Notes under the pieces: generated by a model
Seen by the model: the letters and a program-made list of their open reading frames with translations, nothing else
Told to the model about the DNA's origin: nothing
The model's database searches: none
From: Paracrocinitomix sp040880585
GTDB lineage: Bacteria; Bacteroidota; Bacteroidia; Flavobacteriales_D; Crocinitomicaceae
Reading direction: 5' to 3'
DNA length: 64,000 nucleotides
Assembly: GCA_040880585.1 (NCBI GenBank)
Contig: JBBDID010000009.1
Span: 62,001-126,000, forward strand
Made by a program: the position numbers and the translations under genes
Shown: positions 8,196 through 16,909 of the stretch, in pieces
How positions within the stretch are numbered: position 1 is the stretch's first letter
Layout of the letters: every line of letters starts with the position of its first letter

Positions 8196-11090
8196 TTAGA
8201 AATTCACCGAAAACTTGGCGGTTATGGTTGTTCCCGGACTCAATCTTGAAAAATACTGATCCTGGGCACCGTAAGAAACAAAAACAGCCTCTTTTTTATC
8301 ATTTAAGATATTCGCCACTTTTAGACCCACTCTGAACTGCTCATTTTTCCCAAATTGTTTATTGGCATTAAAGTTAAGGCTGTGGAAAGGAACCGAATAA
8401 ATATCGGGACGATCCACTATTCCTACGTATTGCAGCGTTCTACCCTGTACATTGTAATACATACCCACTTCAAAACCTTTTACAAATCCTTTTGTGCCTC
8501 CCTGATAACTGAATCCGGCATTCACTAAGTAAGGTGCCTGACCGGCCATATCCCTGTAATCACCGACTTCCTGACCTGTTCTGGCATTGGCGACACGACT
8601 TTGTTTTTCTGTTACGCTAAATAAAATTCTGGAATGGGTATAGGTAACATTGAGGTTAAAAGCAAAATTTTCCAGTTTCTTTTGGATGAACTTTAAACTT
8701 TGACGCATCTCAAACTCTGCCCCAAAAACTTCACCATCTCCAACGTTTCTCGGTTGAAAAGATCCGGTTTGCGCTGAAAACTGTACAATTTCAATGGGAT
8801 TGATGAATTTTTTATAAAAGCCCGATACAGAAATGGTTTGACCCGGTGACTGGAAGACTTCCCAGCGGAGGTCAAAATTATGTATGTCTGTGCTTTGTAG
8901 TTGACCGTCCCAGTATACGGTTCCTGAGTTGTTATCTTCATCTCTGAACAATCCACCAATAAAAGTTCTTCCTGTAATGGGATCATAAATCTCAGCATAA
9001 GACAATTCTTTGAAAGAAGGACGGGCGGTGGTTTTACCATACGAAAAACGTAAATTTTGCCGATCATTCACCTGGTAAATGGTATTGAAGGAAGGAAAGA
9101 TGCCAAAATTATCCAGTACAACTTCATTGTTTAATATATTGGTTCCCAACTGATCTTGCCCGGTATATCTTTGGGTATAGTTTTCAACACGCACGCCTAA
9201 AACCGTCTTAATTTTTTTCCAGGGGCTAAATTCAAAAGAAGCGTATCCTCCTATGTTGTGTACATTAGAGTTGTACTTATTGGGATTAACCGGTAGAAAG
9301 GATAATTCATAAGTGGTTCCTTTGTTAGGGTTATCATTGTGTGGCCATAAATTTTCTTCAGCAAACAATTCATTCGGATCTCCGGTCAGGTTTACCTGCC
9401 GCACGTTAATCGCAAAATTTCGGATTTCAAAATCTCTTACTTTATAGGTATAGGCAGCACCAAATAAAACTTTTGCTTCTCTGTTTAAAAACTTAAACTC
9501 TTTTGTTGCCCCCAGGTTGGATGCCAGGCTTTTTTCATTCATTTCTCTCCAAATCCGCTCCGGAAAACCGGCTTCTGTGCCTATGATTAAGGTGTCGCCT
9601 CTTTCTTCATATCGCGTAAATCGAATATCCGGGTCTTTGATCAGGGACAAAGTAGGTGCTACTCTCCAATCTACTTCCCATCCTTTATTATGCATGACAT
9701 GCTTACCGGTTAAAAATACATTTGTCAATGAACGTTGGCTATACTCCAGGTTGTGTTGGAAGCCGCTAAATATCGCTCCCTGATCTGAATTGTAATAATC
9801 AAAGATTCCCGCTTTTGACTCTCCGTTTTGCAGGTGTAGGATGTTTAATGAAAATTTCGCTTTTTCCGTTTTTATGGCTAATCCTGCCATCCCTGTCATT
9901 AAAACATTATTCACGCCATAACTTCCGGTTTGCAACTCTCTTGTTTGCATTTCAGTAGAATCCGGATTTCCTGACAAGCCATATCTCCCGAACAAGGCGT
10001 CTTTATAAAACTCTGTGGTATTTTTATAGGAAGCCAATACATTATAACCTATGGTTACCTTATCACGATTGAATTGATTCCCAAAAGAGCCGGATAAACT
10101 GTAATCCATCAGGCTCATTTTTTGATAAGCCGCCATAGTTGGATTGAAATTGGATAAGACTTCTTTATATCGCTCAGCTGTTTCTTCATTCCCGATTGCC
10201 TGAGCAAAAAACGGGATGTTAGTGGTTGCCGGTATCGCTCTTGTTCCGTCATCAAATCCCAAAAAGTCGGTTTTACCTCCATCATAAGTCAGGTAATCAT
10301 TACGGAAATGAAAATTGGGATTATATCCTCCACTCACCGAAATTTGACGTGTTTTTTCTTCAGGAAAACTTTTGAGGTTAATATTGATGACCCCTCCGGT
10401 AAAATCTGCAGGGAGGTTTGCCATAAATGTTTTATTGACAATTATATTATCCAGGATATTGGTTGGGAAAATATCCATTTGGATAGTGTTTTTATCGGGA
10501 TCCAGACCCGGAATATCCAAACCATTAAGTAAGGTTTTGTTATACCTGTCTCCCAGCCCTCTGATGTATATGTATTTGCCATTTGATATGGAAACTCCGG
10601 GAACTCTCTTCATGGCGCCTGCTGCATCTGAATCTCCCATTTTTCTAAATGCGGAAGAAGAAATACCATCTATCATATTCACTGAAGATTTCTTTAGCGA
10701 CAAAACCGCATTTTCTGTATTCTTAATCCGTTCTTTATACACCACTACGGTTCCCAATTCATTGGATGACTCAACCATATTGAGGTTTTCAAGCAATGTC
10801 GTTTCCCCGTTTTTTACTTCCACTTCATTGATCTGAATCGTCTCTACAAAAAAGGAAGACAGTAAGATGGTATACGTTCCTTCTGGAAGCGACACACTAA
10901 ACTGCCCGTCCAGATCGGTCTTTGCTACAGTCCCTTTTCCTTCTATCGCCACAGTTACTCCGGGCATGGTCAGCCCTGATTTATCTTCGTAAACCGTTCC
11001 ACGGATTGTTCCTTCTTCTTTTTTCTGGGAAAGAAGAGATGTGGCCCATAAAGCAAAGACAGCGGTAAATATTACTTTGGAAATCTTCAT
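8196..11090 (-). CDS. TonB-dependent outer-membrane receptor with carboxypeptidase-like regulatory domain
   Basis: The ATG at 11090 (MKISKVIFTAVFALWATSLLS) gives 964 residues with a signal peptide; a TTG two codons earlier is a weaker start. Residues ~28-110 form a carboxypeptidase-regulatory-like Ig domain (GTVYEDKSGLTMPGVTVAI...). A plug follows (~120-230, with MKRVPGVSISNGKYIYIRGLGDRYNKTLLNG), then a 22-strand-type barrel ending in aromatic FSVNF. Such receptors import ligands too large or scarce for porins using TonB energy. The partner is probably the beta-helix lipoprotein encoded just upstream, as there is no SusD homologue. Position between two PhoB-like regulators and next to phosphate transporters suggests a phosphorus-related ligand; this is inference. 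Confidence 0.92.
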   Translation of the reverse strand: MKISKVIFTAVFALWATSLLSQKKEEGTIRGTVYEDKSGLTMPGVTVAIEGKGTVAKTDLDGQFSVSLPEGTYTILLSSFFVETIQINEVEVKNGETTLLENLNMVESSNELGTVVVYKERIKNTENAVLSLKKSSVNMIDGISSSAFRKMGDSDAAGAMKRVPGVSISNGKYIYIRGLGDRYNKTLLNGLDIPGLDPDKNTIQMDIFPTNILDNIIVNKTFMANLPADFTGGVININLKSFPEEKTRQISVSGGYNPNFHFRNDYLTYDGGKTDFLGFDDGTRAIPATTNIPFFAQAIGNEETAERYKEVLSNFNPTMAAYQKMSLMDYSLSGSFGNQFNRDKVTIGYNVLASYKNTTEFYKDALFGRYGLSGNPDSTEMQTRELQTGSYGVNNVLMTGMAGLAIKTEKAKFSLNILHLQNGESKAGIFDYYNSDQGAIFSGFQHNLEYSQRSLTNVFLTGKHVMHNKGWEVDWRVAPTLSLIKDPDIRFTRYEERGDTLIIGTEAGFPERIWREMNEKSLASNLGATKEFKFLNREAKVLFGAAYTYKVRDFEIRNFAINVRQVNLTGDPNELFAEENLWPHNDNPNKGTTYELSFLPVNPNKYNSNVHNIGGYASFEFSPWKKIKTVLGVRVENYTQRYTGQDQLGTNILNNEVVLDNFGIFPSFNTIYQVNDRQNLRFSYGKTTARPSFKELSYAEIYDPITGRTFIGGLFRDEDNNSGTVYWDGQLQSTDIHNFDLRWEVFQSPGQTISVSGFYKKFINPIEIVQFSAQTGSFQPRNVGDGEVFGAEFEMRQSLKFIQKKLENFAFNLNVTYTHSRILFSVTEKQSRVANARTGQEVGDYRDMAGQAPYLVNAGFSYQGGTKGFVKGFEVGMYYNVQGRTLQYVGIVDRPDIYSVPFHSLNFNANKQFGKNEQFRVGLKVANILNDKKEAVFVSYGAQDQYFSRLSPGTTITAKFSVNF

Positions 11091-11128
11091 CTGCAACTAA
11101 TTTGATTTATCATCACCACAAAACTAAG

Positions 11129-11162
11129 AACTCACAGGCACACTATTGCGCGCCTGTGAGTT
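11129..11162 (-). terminator. 11-bp hairpin between lipoprotein and TonB receptor genes
   Basis: AACTCACAGGC at 11129-11139 pairs perfectly with 11152-11162 around a 12-nt loop. It lies in the 105-bp gap between the lipoprotein stop (11196) and the receptor ATG (11090). On the minus strand it is followed by a T-rich but imperfect tract. This suits partial termination or 3'-end protection, giving more lipoprotein than receptor mRNA. Confidence 0.6.
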
Positions 11163-11195
11163 ACCAAATTGTTATTGAATTGTTGACTTTATGTT

Positions 11196-12437
11196 TTAGA
11201 AATCATCCAAGCCTCCGGTAATATCTGTCCATGACCAGCCTGAAAATTCAGACTTGGTAGCCCCAACAGTTTGAGCTCCCTGTGCCACATTTGTAGTGAA
11301 TGCGTCAGAACCATCTTTGAAGTAATCTGTCACCGCATCTCCTGTAGGTATTACTGCTTCAATTGCTGAGAAGTTAGTGGTAACGGTTGGCATTTCATCA
11401 AAATCCTGTCCTAACGATAAATCAAAGAAGTAGATGTTAGACATATCAACATTTGTGTTGGCATCATTGTCTATCAAACCATCTGTTCCACCCGCTTTTA
11501 TTGAACCATTGGTCAGTGTGAAGTTACCATTGATGTAGGCTCCCTCAGGTCCGTCCAATTCAAAACATTCATCTCCGGGAGTGACGATAAAGAAATTGTT
11601 TAGCGTACCGTTCCATGCCTGATCTGTGTCAATGGCATCATCTCCTATATTCCAAAGCACTGCATGAGAAACATTTACTGTTCCTCCAAAAAATTCAATT
11701 CCATCATCCTGATTGGCGATTACTTCTATGTGGTCAATTGTTGTTCCTGAGCCAACTGCCCCAAGCGTTAAACCGTTGATTTCATTTCCTTCACCAATAT
11801 TTGCACCTCCGTGTCGGATAGATACATAGCGGATAGTTCCAGAGTTATCTGTGTCATCTGTTCCTCCGTAAAGTCCATTTTGATCTGAAACCGGAATTCC
11901 TTCAATTTGAACAGAGGGAGCATCTGCAGAGATGTTTGCATTACCCAAAATGATCAAACCACCCCAAAGTCCGTCTAAATCTGTAGATAAATTTGGAGAA
12001 GCAATTTGTCCGGGCTGAATTTCATCTGCAATAGAGGTAAAGATAATTGGCTTGGTTGCTGTTCCTTCTGCCATGAGTTTTCCTCCTCTAGCTATAATTA
12101 AGGCTGTCGCATTAGATCCTGTTCCTGCTTCTCCTTTAATAATTGTACCGGGCTCAATCGTCAAGGTTGCGCCGGACTCTACCGCTACGCGAGTACCTAA
12201 AACATATACTTTGTCACTTGTCCATGTAGTGTTTGAGGTGATATTTGAACTAACCTGAACCACTGATTCATCTATCTCATCATAGGTACAAGTACCGTCA
12301 TCTTTTTTAGCCTCTTCGCTGTAGTTGTTTGCTGTCGGATCTGTACAACCTTCTTTTTTACAAGACGTCATGCCCACCATTAGCACGCTGGCCGTGATCA
12401 GCATCATTGTTTTTACATTTTTTTTCATTTTTTCCAT
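11196..12437 (-). CDS. Right-handed beta-helix surface lipoprotein
   Basis: A 413-residue protein with a lipoprotein signal peptide; the acylated cysteine lies in MTSCKKEG. After it comes a GCTDPTANNYSEEAKKDDGTC segment, a motif seen in many Bacteroidota surface proteins. The rest is rich in G, N, D, T with repeated strands (GATLTIEPGTIIKGEAGTG, DGLWGGLIILGNANI, IRYVSIRHGGANIGEGNEI, DDGIEFFGGTV, DECFELDGPEGAY), as in right-handed parallel beta helices. It precedes the TonB receptor, separated by an attenuator-like hairpin, so it is probably the surface-exposed ligand-binding partner. Upstream of its start lie about 100 bases of probable promoter DNA and then the first heptad array. No enzymatic residues are evident. 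Confidence 0.85.
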   Translation of the reverse strand: MEKMKKNVKTMMLITASVLMVGMTSCKKEGCTDPTANNYSEEAKKDDGTCTYDEIDESVVQVSSNITSNTTWTSDKVYVLGTRVAVESGATLTIEPGTIIKGEAGTGSNATALIIARGGKLMAEGTATKPIIFTSIADEIQPGQIASPNLSTDLDGLWGGLIILGNANISADAPSVQIEGIPVSDQNGLYGGTDDTDNSGTIRYVSIRHGGANIGEGNEINGLTLGAVGSGTTIDHIEVIANQDDGIEFFGGTVNVSHAVLWNIGDDAIDTDQAWNGTLNNFFIVTPGDECFELDGPEGAYINGNFTLTNGSIKAGGTDGLIDNDANTNVDMSNIYFFDLSLGQDFDEMPTVTTNFSAIEAVIPTGDAVTDYFKDGSDAFTTNVAQGAQTVGATKSEFSGWSWTDITGGLDDF

Positions 12438-12540
12438 TTTTTAAATACCTAAACTTTTAAATACAGGACAAAATTCGGTCAGAAAACCTGAAAGGGTATT
12501 AAAGGGGTGTTATATGTTTATTACTAAAAGGTTATTAATG

Positions 12541-13363
12541 GTTAGACGATAGACTTTAGACATAAGACTGAAAGACATAAGACTTTAGATGCTAGACGCT
12601 AGACTTTAGACATAAGACTGAAAGACATAAGACATAAGACATAAGATTTTAGATTCTAGACGCTAGATGTTAGACTTTAGATTCTAGACGCTAGATGTTA
12701 GACGATAGACGATAGATGCTAGACTTTAGACATAAGACTGAAAGACATAAGACATAAGACATAAGACATAAGACTTTAGATTCTAGACGCTAGACGCTAG
12801 ATGTTAGACGCTAGACTTTAGATTCTAGACTTTAGACTGAAAGACATAAGACAAAAGACTTTAGATGCTAGACTTTAGACTGTAAGACATAAGACATAAG
12901 ACATAAGACGTTAGATTCTAGACGCTAGACGTTAGATTCTAGACGCTAGATGTTAGACGATAGACTTTAGATGCTAGACGCTTGACATAAGACTGAAAGA
13001 CATAAGACTTTAGATGCTAGACGCTAGATGCTAGATGCTAGATGCTAGACGCTAGATGTTAGATGTTAGATTCTAGACGCTAGACTTTAGACTGTAAGAC
13101 ATAAGACGTTAGATTCTAGACGCTAGATGTTAGACGCTAGACTTTAGATGCTAGACGCTTGACATAAGACTGAAAGACTTTAGACGCTAGACGATAGGTG
13201 TTAGACGCTTGACGATAGACTTTAGACTGAAAGACATAAGACTTTAGATGCTAGACGCTAGATGTTAGACGCTAGACTTTAGATTCTAGACGCTAGACGA
13301 TAGATTCTAGACGCTAGATGTTAGACGCTAGATGTTAGACGCTAGACTTTAGACTGAAAGACT
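12541..13363 (+). repeat. Heptad-word array 1 (NNN-AGAY units)
   Basis: About 820 bases consist almost wholly of 7-nt words NNN-AGAC or NNN-AGAT. The variable triplet comes from a small set (GTT, GCT, TTT, TCT, GAT, ATA) plus an 8-nt word TGAA-AGAC. Words follow preferred successions such as GCT-TTT-TGAA-ATA-ATA, but no single long unit repeats in tandem. Stops occur in all frames of both strands, so it is non-coding. CTAG and TCTAGA occur very often. It lies between the lipoprotein upstream region and the 3' end of the regulator at 13379, ending 16 nt from that stop codon. Confidence 0.95.
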
Positions 13364-13378
13364 CGGGGGAATTGTTTT

Positions 13379-14062
13379 TTATTCCACAAACTTATAACCG
13401 ACGCCTTTAACGGTAATGATGTGATCTTCTCCGATTTTTTTTCGCAGCTTTCGGATATGGACATCAATTGTTCTGTCTCCGACAACTACTTCTGTACCCC
13501 AGACTTTGTTCAGGATCTCATCCCGGTGAAATACTTTTCCGCTACCGGAAATTAATAAACTAAGTAGTTTAAACTCTTTACGGGGGAGGTTGATGGGTTC
13601 TCCTTTGCTCAGCACCAGGTGTTTTTCTTTATCGATTACAATTGATTGGGAGGGTGTCGTCACATCTCTTTCCAGAGACTGTTGTTTGCCTTCTTTTCTT
13701 CTTAATATGGCTTTGATTTTACTGATGAGGATTTTGGGTTTCACCGGTTTTGTAATGTAGTCATCCGCCCCTACTTCAAATCCTGCCAATTGGGAATAAT
13801 CTTCTCCCCGTGCGGTTAAAAAACAGACCATGGTATTATTTAGACGATCCATCTGCTTGATTCTTTCACAGACTTCAACGCCATCCATGTCGGGCATCAT
13901 GACATCTAAAAGTATAAGATCAGGGAAAAATTTTTGTGCCAGGGCGATTCCTTCCGGGCCGTTGGCTGCTTCCATCACCTGAAAACCTTCTTTTTCAAGG
14001 TTATACTTTAATAACATCCTGATATCCGGCTCATCATCAATAATTAGTATGGATTTACTCAT
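13379..14062 (-). CDS. PhoB-like response regulator (orphan)
   Basis: I take ATG at 14062 (MSKSILIIDDEPDIRM), giving 227 residues; the open frame extends 17 codons further upstream, but that extension precedes the conserved receiver start. The receiver has D9-D10, phospho-acceptor D53 (LLDVMMPDMDG), T83 and K105 (DDYITKPVKP). The C-terminal winged helix has GDRTIDVHIRKLRKKIGEDHI and ends GVGYKFVE. It resembles the regulator at 7410-8072. It follows the OprP-like porin on the same strand and begins the phosphate-transport block, so it is the better candidate for PhoB. No PhoR-type kinase is adjacent. ATTAAC occurs twice upstream at a 10-bp period (14123-14138), suggesting autoregulation. Confidence 0.92.
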   Translation of the reverse strand: MSKSILIIDDEPDIRMLLKYNLEKEGFQVMEAANGPEGIALAQKFFPDLILLDVMMPDMDGVEVCERIKQMDRLNNTMVCFLTARGEDYSQLAGFEVGADDYITKPVKPKILISKIKAILRRKEGKQQSLERDVTTPSQSIVIDKEKHLVLSKGEPINLPRKEFKLLSLLISGSGKVFHRDEILNKVWGTEVVVGDRTIDVHIRKLRKKIGEDHIITVKGVGYKFVE

Positions 14063-14122
14063 TGAGCAATTCTTTGCGATTTGGTAATGGTCTACGTTTC
14101 TAAAATTAAGCAATCTATTTAA

Positions 14123-14138
14123 ATTAACTCAGATTAAC
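14123..14138 (-). promoter_or_regulatory. Candidate tandem regulator site upstream of the PhoB-like gene
   Basis: ATTAAC at 14123-14128 recurs at 14133-14138, a 10-bp period, about 60-75 nt upstream of the ATG at 14062. It resembles the TTAA repeats before the genes at 8072 and 19382, though spaced 10 rather than 11 bp. Confidence 0.3.
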
Positions 14139-14213
14139 CCAGATGAAATTATCTCTTCAGCTAACTTCTTTGCCTTTCATTGAAAGTAGTGATTGGCAAA
14201 ACAACATCTATTG

Positions 14214-15446
14214 TTAAAAATGAATGTCCATTTGGACTCTCCAGTACAAGCCATCATTTTTTCCCTGATTTGGGGCTGTGTTTCCATAATAATAATTCTG
14301 CCGATAGTTCAGATCTGTTTGAAGCTTTAGTTTGTGACCTACAAAATATTTTGAAAAAGCCAGTCCGTATTCGTTTTCATTTGGTCCTACCTGTTCATTC
14401 GGACGCACCGTTGTTATTCTTCCGGCTATTTCATAGTTGTTTTTAAACAGGTAACCTGCCTGAACGTTCAGTGCCTGCCCCGTATAAAAAGTTCCCATTA
14501 AATTGTTGGAAGCATCATATACGTGGGGATCGTGGTCTTTTGTTTTACGGTTGGCATATTCTGCCATCAGGGAGAACCCTTTGTATTTGAACATCATATC
14601 AGCAAAGAGGGTATTGATGGTTTTTCCGCTATAAACGCCCAACGAATCCTGGATATAAGCTCCTAACTGTCCCCTTTCTCTAACAGCATTATTGTTTATG
14701 TCATAGGCTACAGCCACCGCCAATTTAGGCTTTTGTTCACGTTTTAAGTCACTGCATACGTAGGCTCCTTTAGACTGAAAATCGCCAAAGGGAAAAAATT
14801 CTACCTTAAATGTATAGTTATAGCCGCCTTTATAACCGGTAGTAACATTTCGCCCTTCACCCTGAACCATAGAGACAATTTCTTTAACCAGAAATTGATC
14901 TCCTAATGTGAAATGATGTTTCAGCATTACTCCCATATCCCGATCCAATGTAAACCGACTGTTTAAACGAGATCGATCTACGAATTGCATATTTCCTGAA
15001 GACACCAACCGCTCTCTGTTTCCTGGCATTTTCCCTTGTCCGCCCCACAATGAAAAATTACCAACGAAATTCCATTCTACCCATGAATCCAGTATCAATC
15101 TTGAAGCATTACCATATTCACGTGAGTCTCCTCCACTTAAATCACGGTTAGATAAGCCTAATTCTACTTTGTATTTCAGTTTTTTTGAAAGGAGATATCC
15201 ATCCCATTTTAAACGGGCTCTTCTCACTAAAAAATTGCCTTTATAATCACCGATATTTCCTAAATCATCATTACGTACGTCCCACTGATGGGAATACTGA
15301 TTTTGAAATCGCAAACCAAATTTCATGTGGAAAGAGGAATCTTTATCGTAAAGATGAATCCCTTTTCCAAAAGTATAAGGGGCAAACTGTGATAATCCGG
15401 AAGTGATGACACCCAACATAAAATAAAGTGTGATGATCTTCTTCAT
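14214..15446 (-). CDS. Phosphate-selective porin O/P-like outer-membrane protein
   Basis: A 410-residue protein with a signal peptide (MKKIITLYFMLGVITSGLSQ) and alternating beta-strand character, ending in aromatic WRVQMDIHF as outer-membrane barrels do. The N-terminal pattern SFHMKFGLRFQNQYSHQW ... NFLVRRARLKWDGYLL and the central VEWNFVGNFSLWGGQGKMPGNRERL match the porin O/P family. Basic residues (RRAR, GNRERL) suit anion passage. Family members in Pseudomonas take up phosphate or pyrophosphate. It lies between the PhoB-like regulator and the inner-membrane transporters, which supports phosphate entry across the outer membrane. A 335-bp upstream gap holds its control region. Confidence 0.85.
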   Translation of the reverse strand: MKKIITLYFMLGVITSGLSQFAPYTFGKGIHLYDKDSSFHMKFGLRFQNQYSHQWDVRNDDLGNIGDYKGNFLVRRARLKWDGYLLSKKLKYKVELGLSNRDLSGGDSREYGNASRLILDSWVEWNFVGNFSLWGGQGKMPGNRERLVSSGNMQFVDRSRLNSRFTLDRDMGVMLKHHFTLGDQFLVKEIVSMVQGEGRNVTTGYKGGYNYTFKVEFFPFGDFQSKGAYVCSDLKREQKPKLAVAVAYDINNNAVRERGQLGAYIQDSLGVYSGKTINTLFADMMFKYKGFSLMAEYANRKTKDHDPHVYDASNNLMGTFYTGQALNVQAGYLFKNNYEIAGRITTVRPNEQVGPNENEYGLAFSKYFVGHKLKLQTDLNYRQNYYYGNTAPNQGKNDGLYWRVQMDIHF

Positions 15447-15478
15447 ACAAATTCAATTTATTGCTCAGAATTTGACTA

Positions 15479-15541
15479 CAAAGATGATTGTTTCTTAACT
15501 TTATTTTTACATACCGCCTTTTTCTTAAACTTTTCTTCACA
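15479..15541 (-). promoter_or_regulatory. Candidate porin promoter with 11-bp-spaced repeat
   Basis: On the minus strand CATCTTTG at 15479-15486 is one mismatch from the TAnnTTTG -7 consensus. About 42 nt upstream is a near-perfect 11-bp direct repeat (TGAAGAAAAGT then TTAAGAAAAAG, 15520-15541). The rest of the gap 15447-15781 shows no gene; at 15669-15685 TAACAT also occurs twice at an 11-bp period, a second possible regulator site. Confidence 0.35.
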
Positions 15542-15781
15542 TTTCGTTTACAATGCTGTAACTTTGTTTTGTTTTAATGCATTGCAAATCAATTATATAA
15601 TTTTTTAGTGGGTATAAAACCAGTCTATGTCTTGGTCGCCTAAGAACAAAAACTACTGTGTTTTGGTAACATACAGTTAACATTGGTTTTGTAATGTAAG
15701 TTGATAAAGAGATCGAGGGATCACCAAAGCGAAAATTAGCTCAAATTCTGTATTAACATGATCCGGAAAAACGGCGCTCTT

Positions 15782-16891
15782 TTAGAAGCCAAGTAACTCT
15801 TCCTGAAGGTTAGGGTTTACCGCAATGGCGATTATGACCGAAATGATCAAACCAATAGTGGCAAAAAGAATATCCCGACCCACCATTTTGAAGGTTAGAC
15901 CTGCTTTTCTTCCGGTGGATAAACTTTTTGAGAACTGTATAGCAATTTCTCTACCGCCTAAGAGCCCCAGAAATATCCAGGTGGTACTCATAGGAATATT
16001 ACTCCATTCCTTAAATACAAATAAAATGAGGGCGTATACTAAATCAATAACGCTGGCTGTACGGACGTCCGTAACCTGGGATTTTTGTGTTACAATTTGT
16101 TGTATTTTATCTCCTCTCAGATAAAACAGTAGTCCAAGCCCAACAAAAATAAATGACGCAAAGAAAACAAAATCCCAAACGCTTAAGCTTCTATTGAGAA
16201 AGATGGCAATGTTTGCAGCATCATGCGTGATCCACATGCTCCATAGCCAGCCGCTAATTAACCATTGGGCCACTCTCCATGCGGGATTCATTTTGCCCTG
16301 CACCAATTTTTTGAGCAGCCCTGAAAGTGAATACCAAACAATAAAAGCTACGCTAAAAGCAATAAGGTATCCCATTAAACTTTTTTGTGTAACACCTATG
16401 ATTCCGGCAGAAGAGCTACTGAAACAACTTAACAACATAAATGTGGTTGAAACAGGCATTTTCAGACGGGTGATAAAAAGTAAAATAATCGGTGCGGCTA
16501 TCTGAAGGAAGTGAAAAGAGGTTGGTGATTCACTGAACCCTTTGGATGTCAGTCGTTGAAAACTTACATCCCCATCATACATGATCCAGCTATAAAAAAC
16601 GGTAACAACAAAAATTCCTCCGATATACAGCCATAATTTCCACCATTTTTGATCTCCATTAGAGGCAATAAAAGTCCCGATACTTTGTATAGAATCATTG
16701 GCAATAGCCGAATAACCTGCGAGCATAAACCCAAGCCACATGGCAATTCTGGGGTATGGGTATAAGACTGCAGAAAGAACTAAAAATAGTGCTAACAGTC
16801 TTAAAAAGGTGCGTTCCTGAACACCAAATAAACGCAGTGATTGATATCTTTTCTCACCAATGACTTCTGATACTAAGCTGAATTTACTCAT
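15782..16891 (-). CDS. Divergent PiT-family (PHO4-like) inorganic phosphate permease
   Basis: A 369-residue integral membrane protein with about ten hydrophobic segments. It has the duplicated half-repeat layout of PiT transporters: in the first half YSAIANDSIQSIGTF (residues ~60-74; the PiT motif is GxNDxxNA-like) then MPVSTTFMLL, and in the second half ITHDAANIAIFLNR then IPMSTTWIFLGLLGGREIA. The paired [AH]xD-N/S and [MP]STT signatures make PiT the best family call, although the sequence is diverged and shorter than typical members. It probably co-transports phosphate with H+ or Na+. It follows the aquaporin-like gene by 18 bp, in apparent operon with it and the Na/Pi cotransporter gene. 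Confidence 0.75.
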   Translation of the reverse strand: MSKFSLVSEVIGEKRYQSLRLFGVQERTFLRLLALFLVLSAVLYPYPRIAMWLGFMLAGYSAIANDSIQSIGTFIASNGDQKWWKLWLYIGGIFVVTVFYSWIMYDGDVSFQRLTSKGFSESPTSFHFLQIAAPIILLFITRLKMPVSTTFMLLSCFSSSSAGIIGVTQKSLMGYLIAFSVAFIVWYSLSGLLKKLVQGKMNPAWRVAQWLISGWLWSMWITHDAANIAIFLNRSLSVWDFVFFASFIFVGLGLLFYLRGDKIQQIVTQKSQVTDVRTASVIDLVYALILFVFKEWSNIPMSTTWIFLGLLGGREIAIQFSKSLSTGRKAGLTFKMVGRDILFATIGLIISVIIAIAVNPNLQEELLGF

Positions 16892-16909
16892 AGTTGCAGT
16901 GCTTTAATC

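Noticed and set aside
10372..10836. 154-codon frame antisense to the TonB receptor
   Set aside because: It lies wholly inside the receptor gene and shows no family features.
12541..13363. CRISPR array
   Set aside because: There is no constant repeat of 24-45 nt and no unique spacers; the units are 7 nt and no cas genes are present.
15542..15781. tRNA or other small RNA gene in the gap upstream of the porin
   Set aside because: No cloverleaf or strong hairpin with a terminator could be found by eye.
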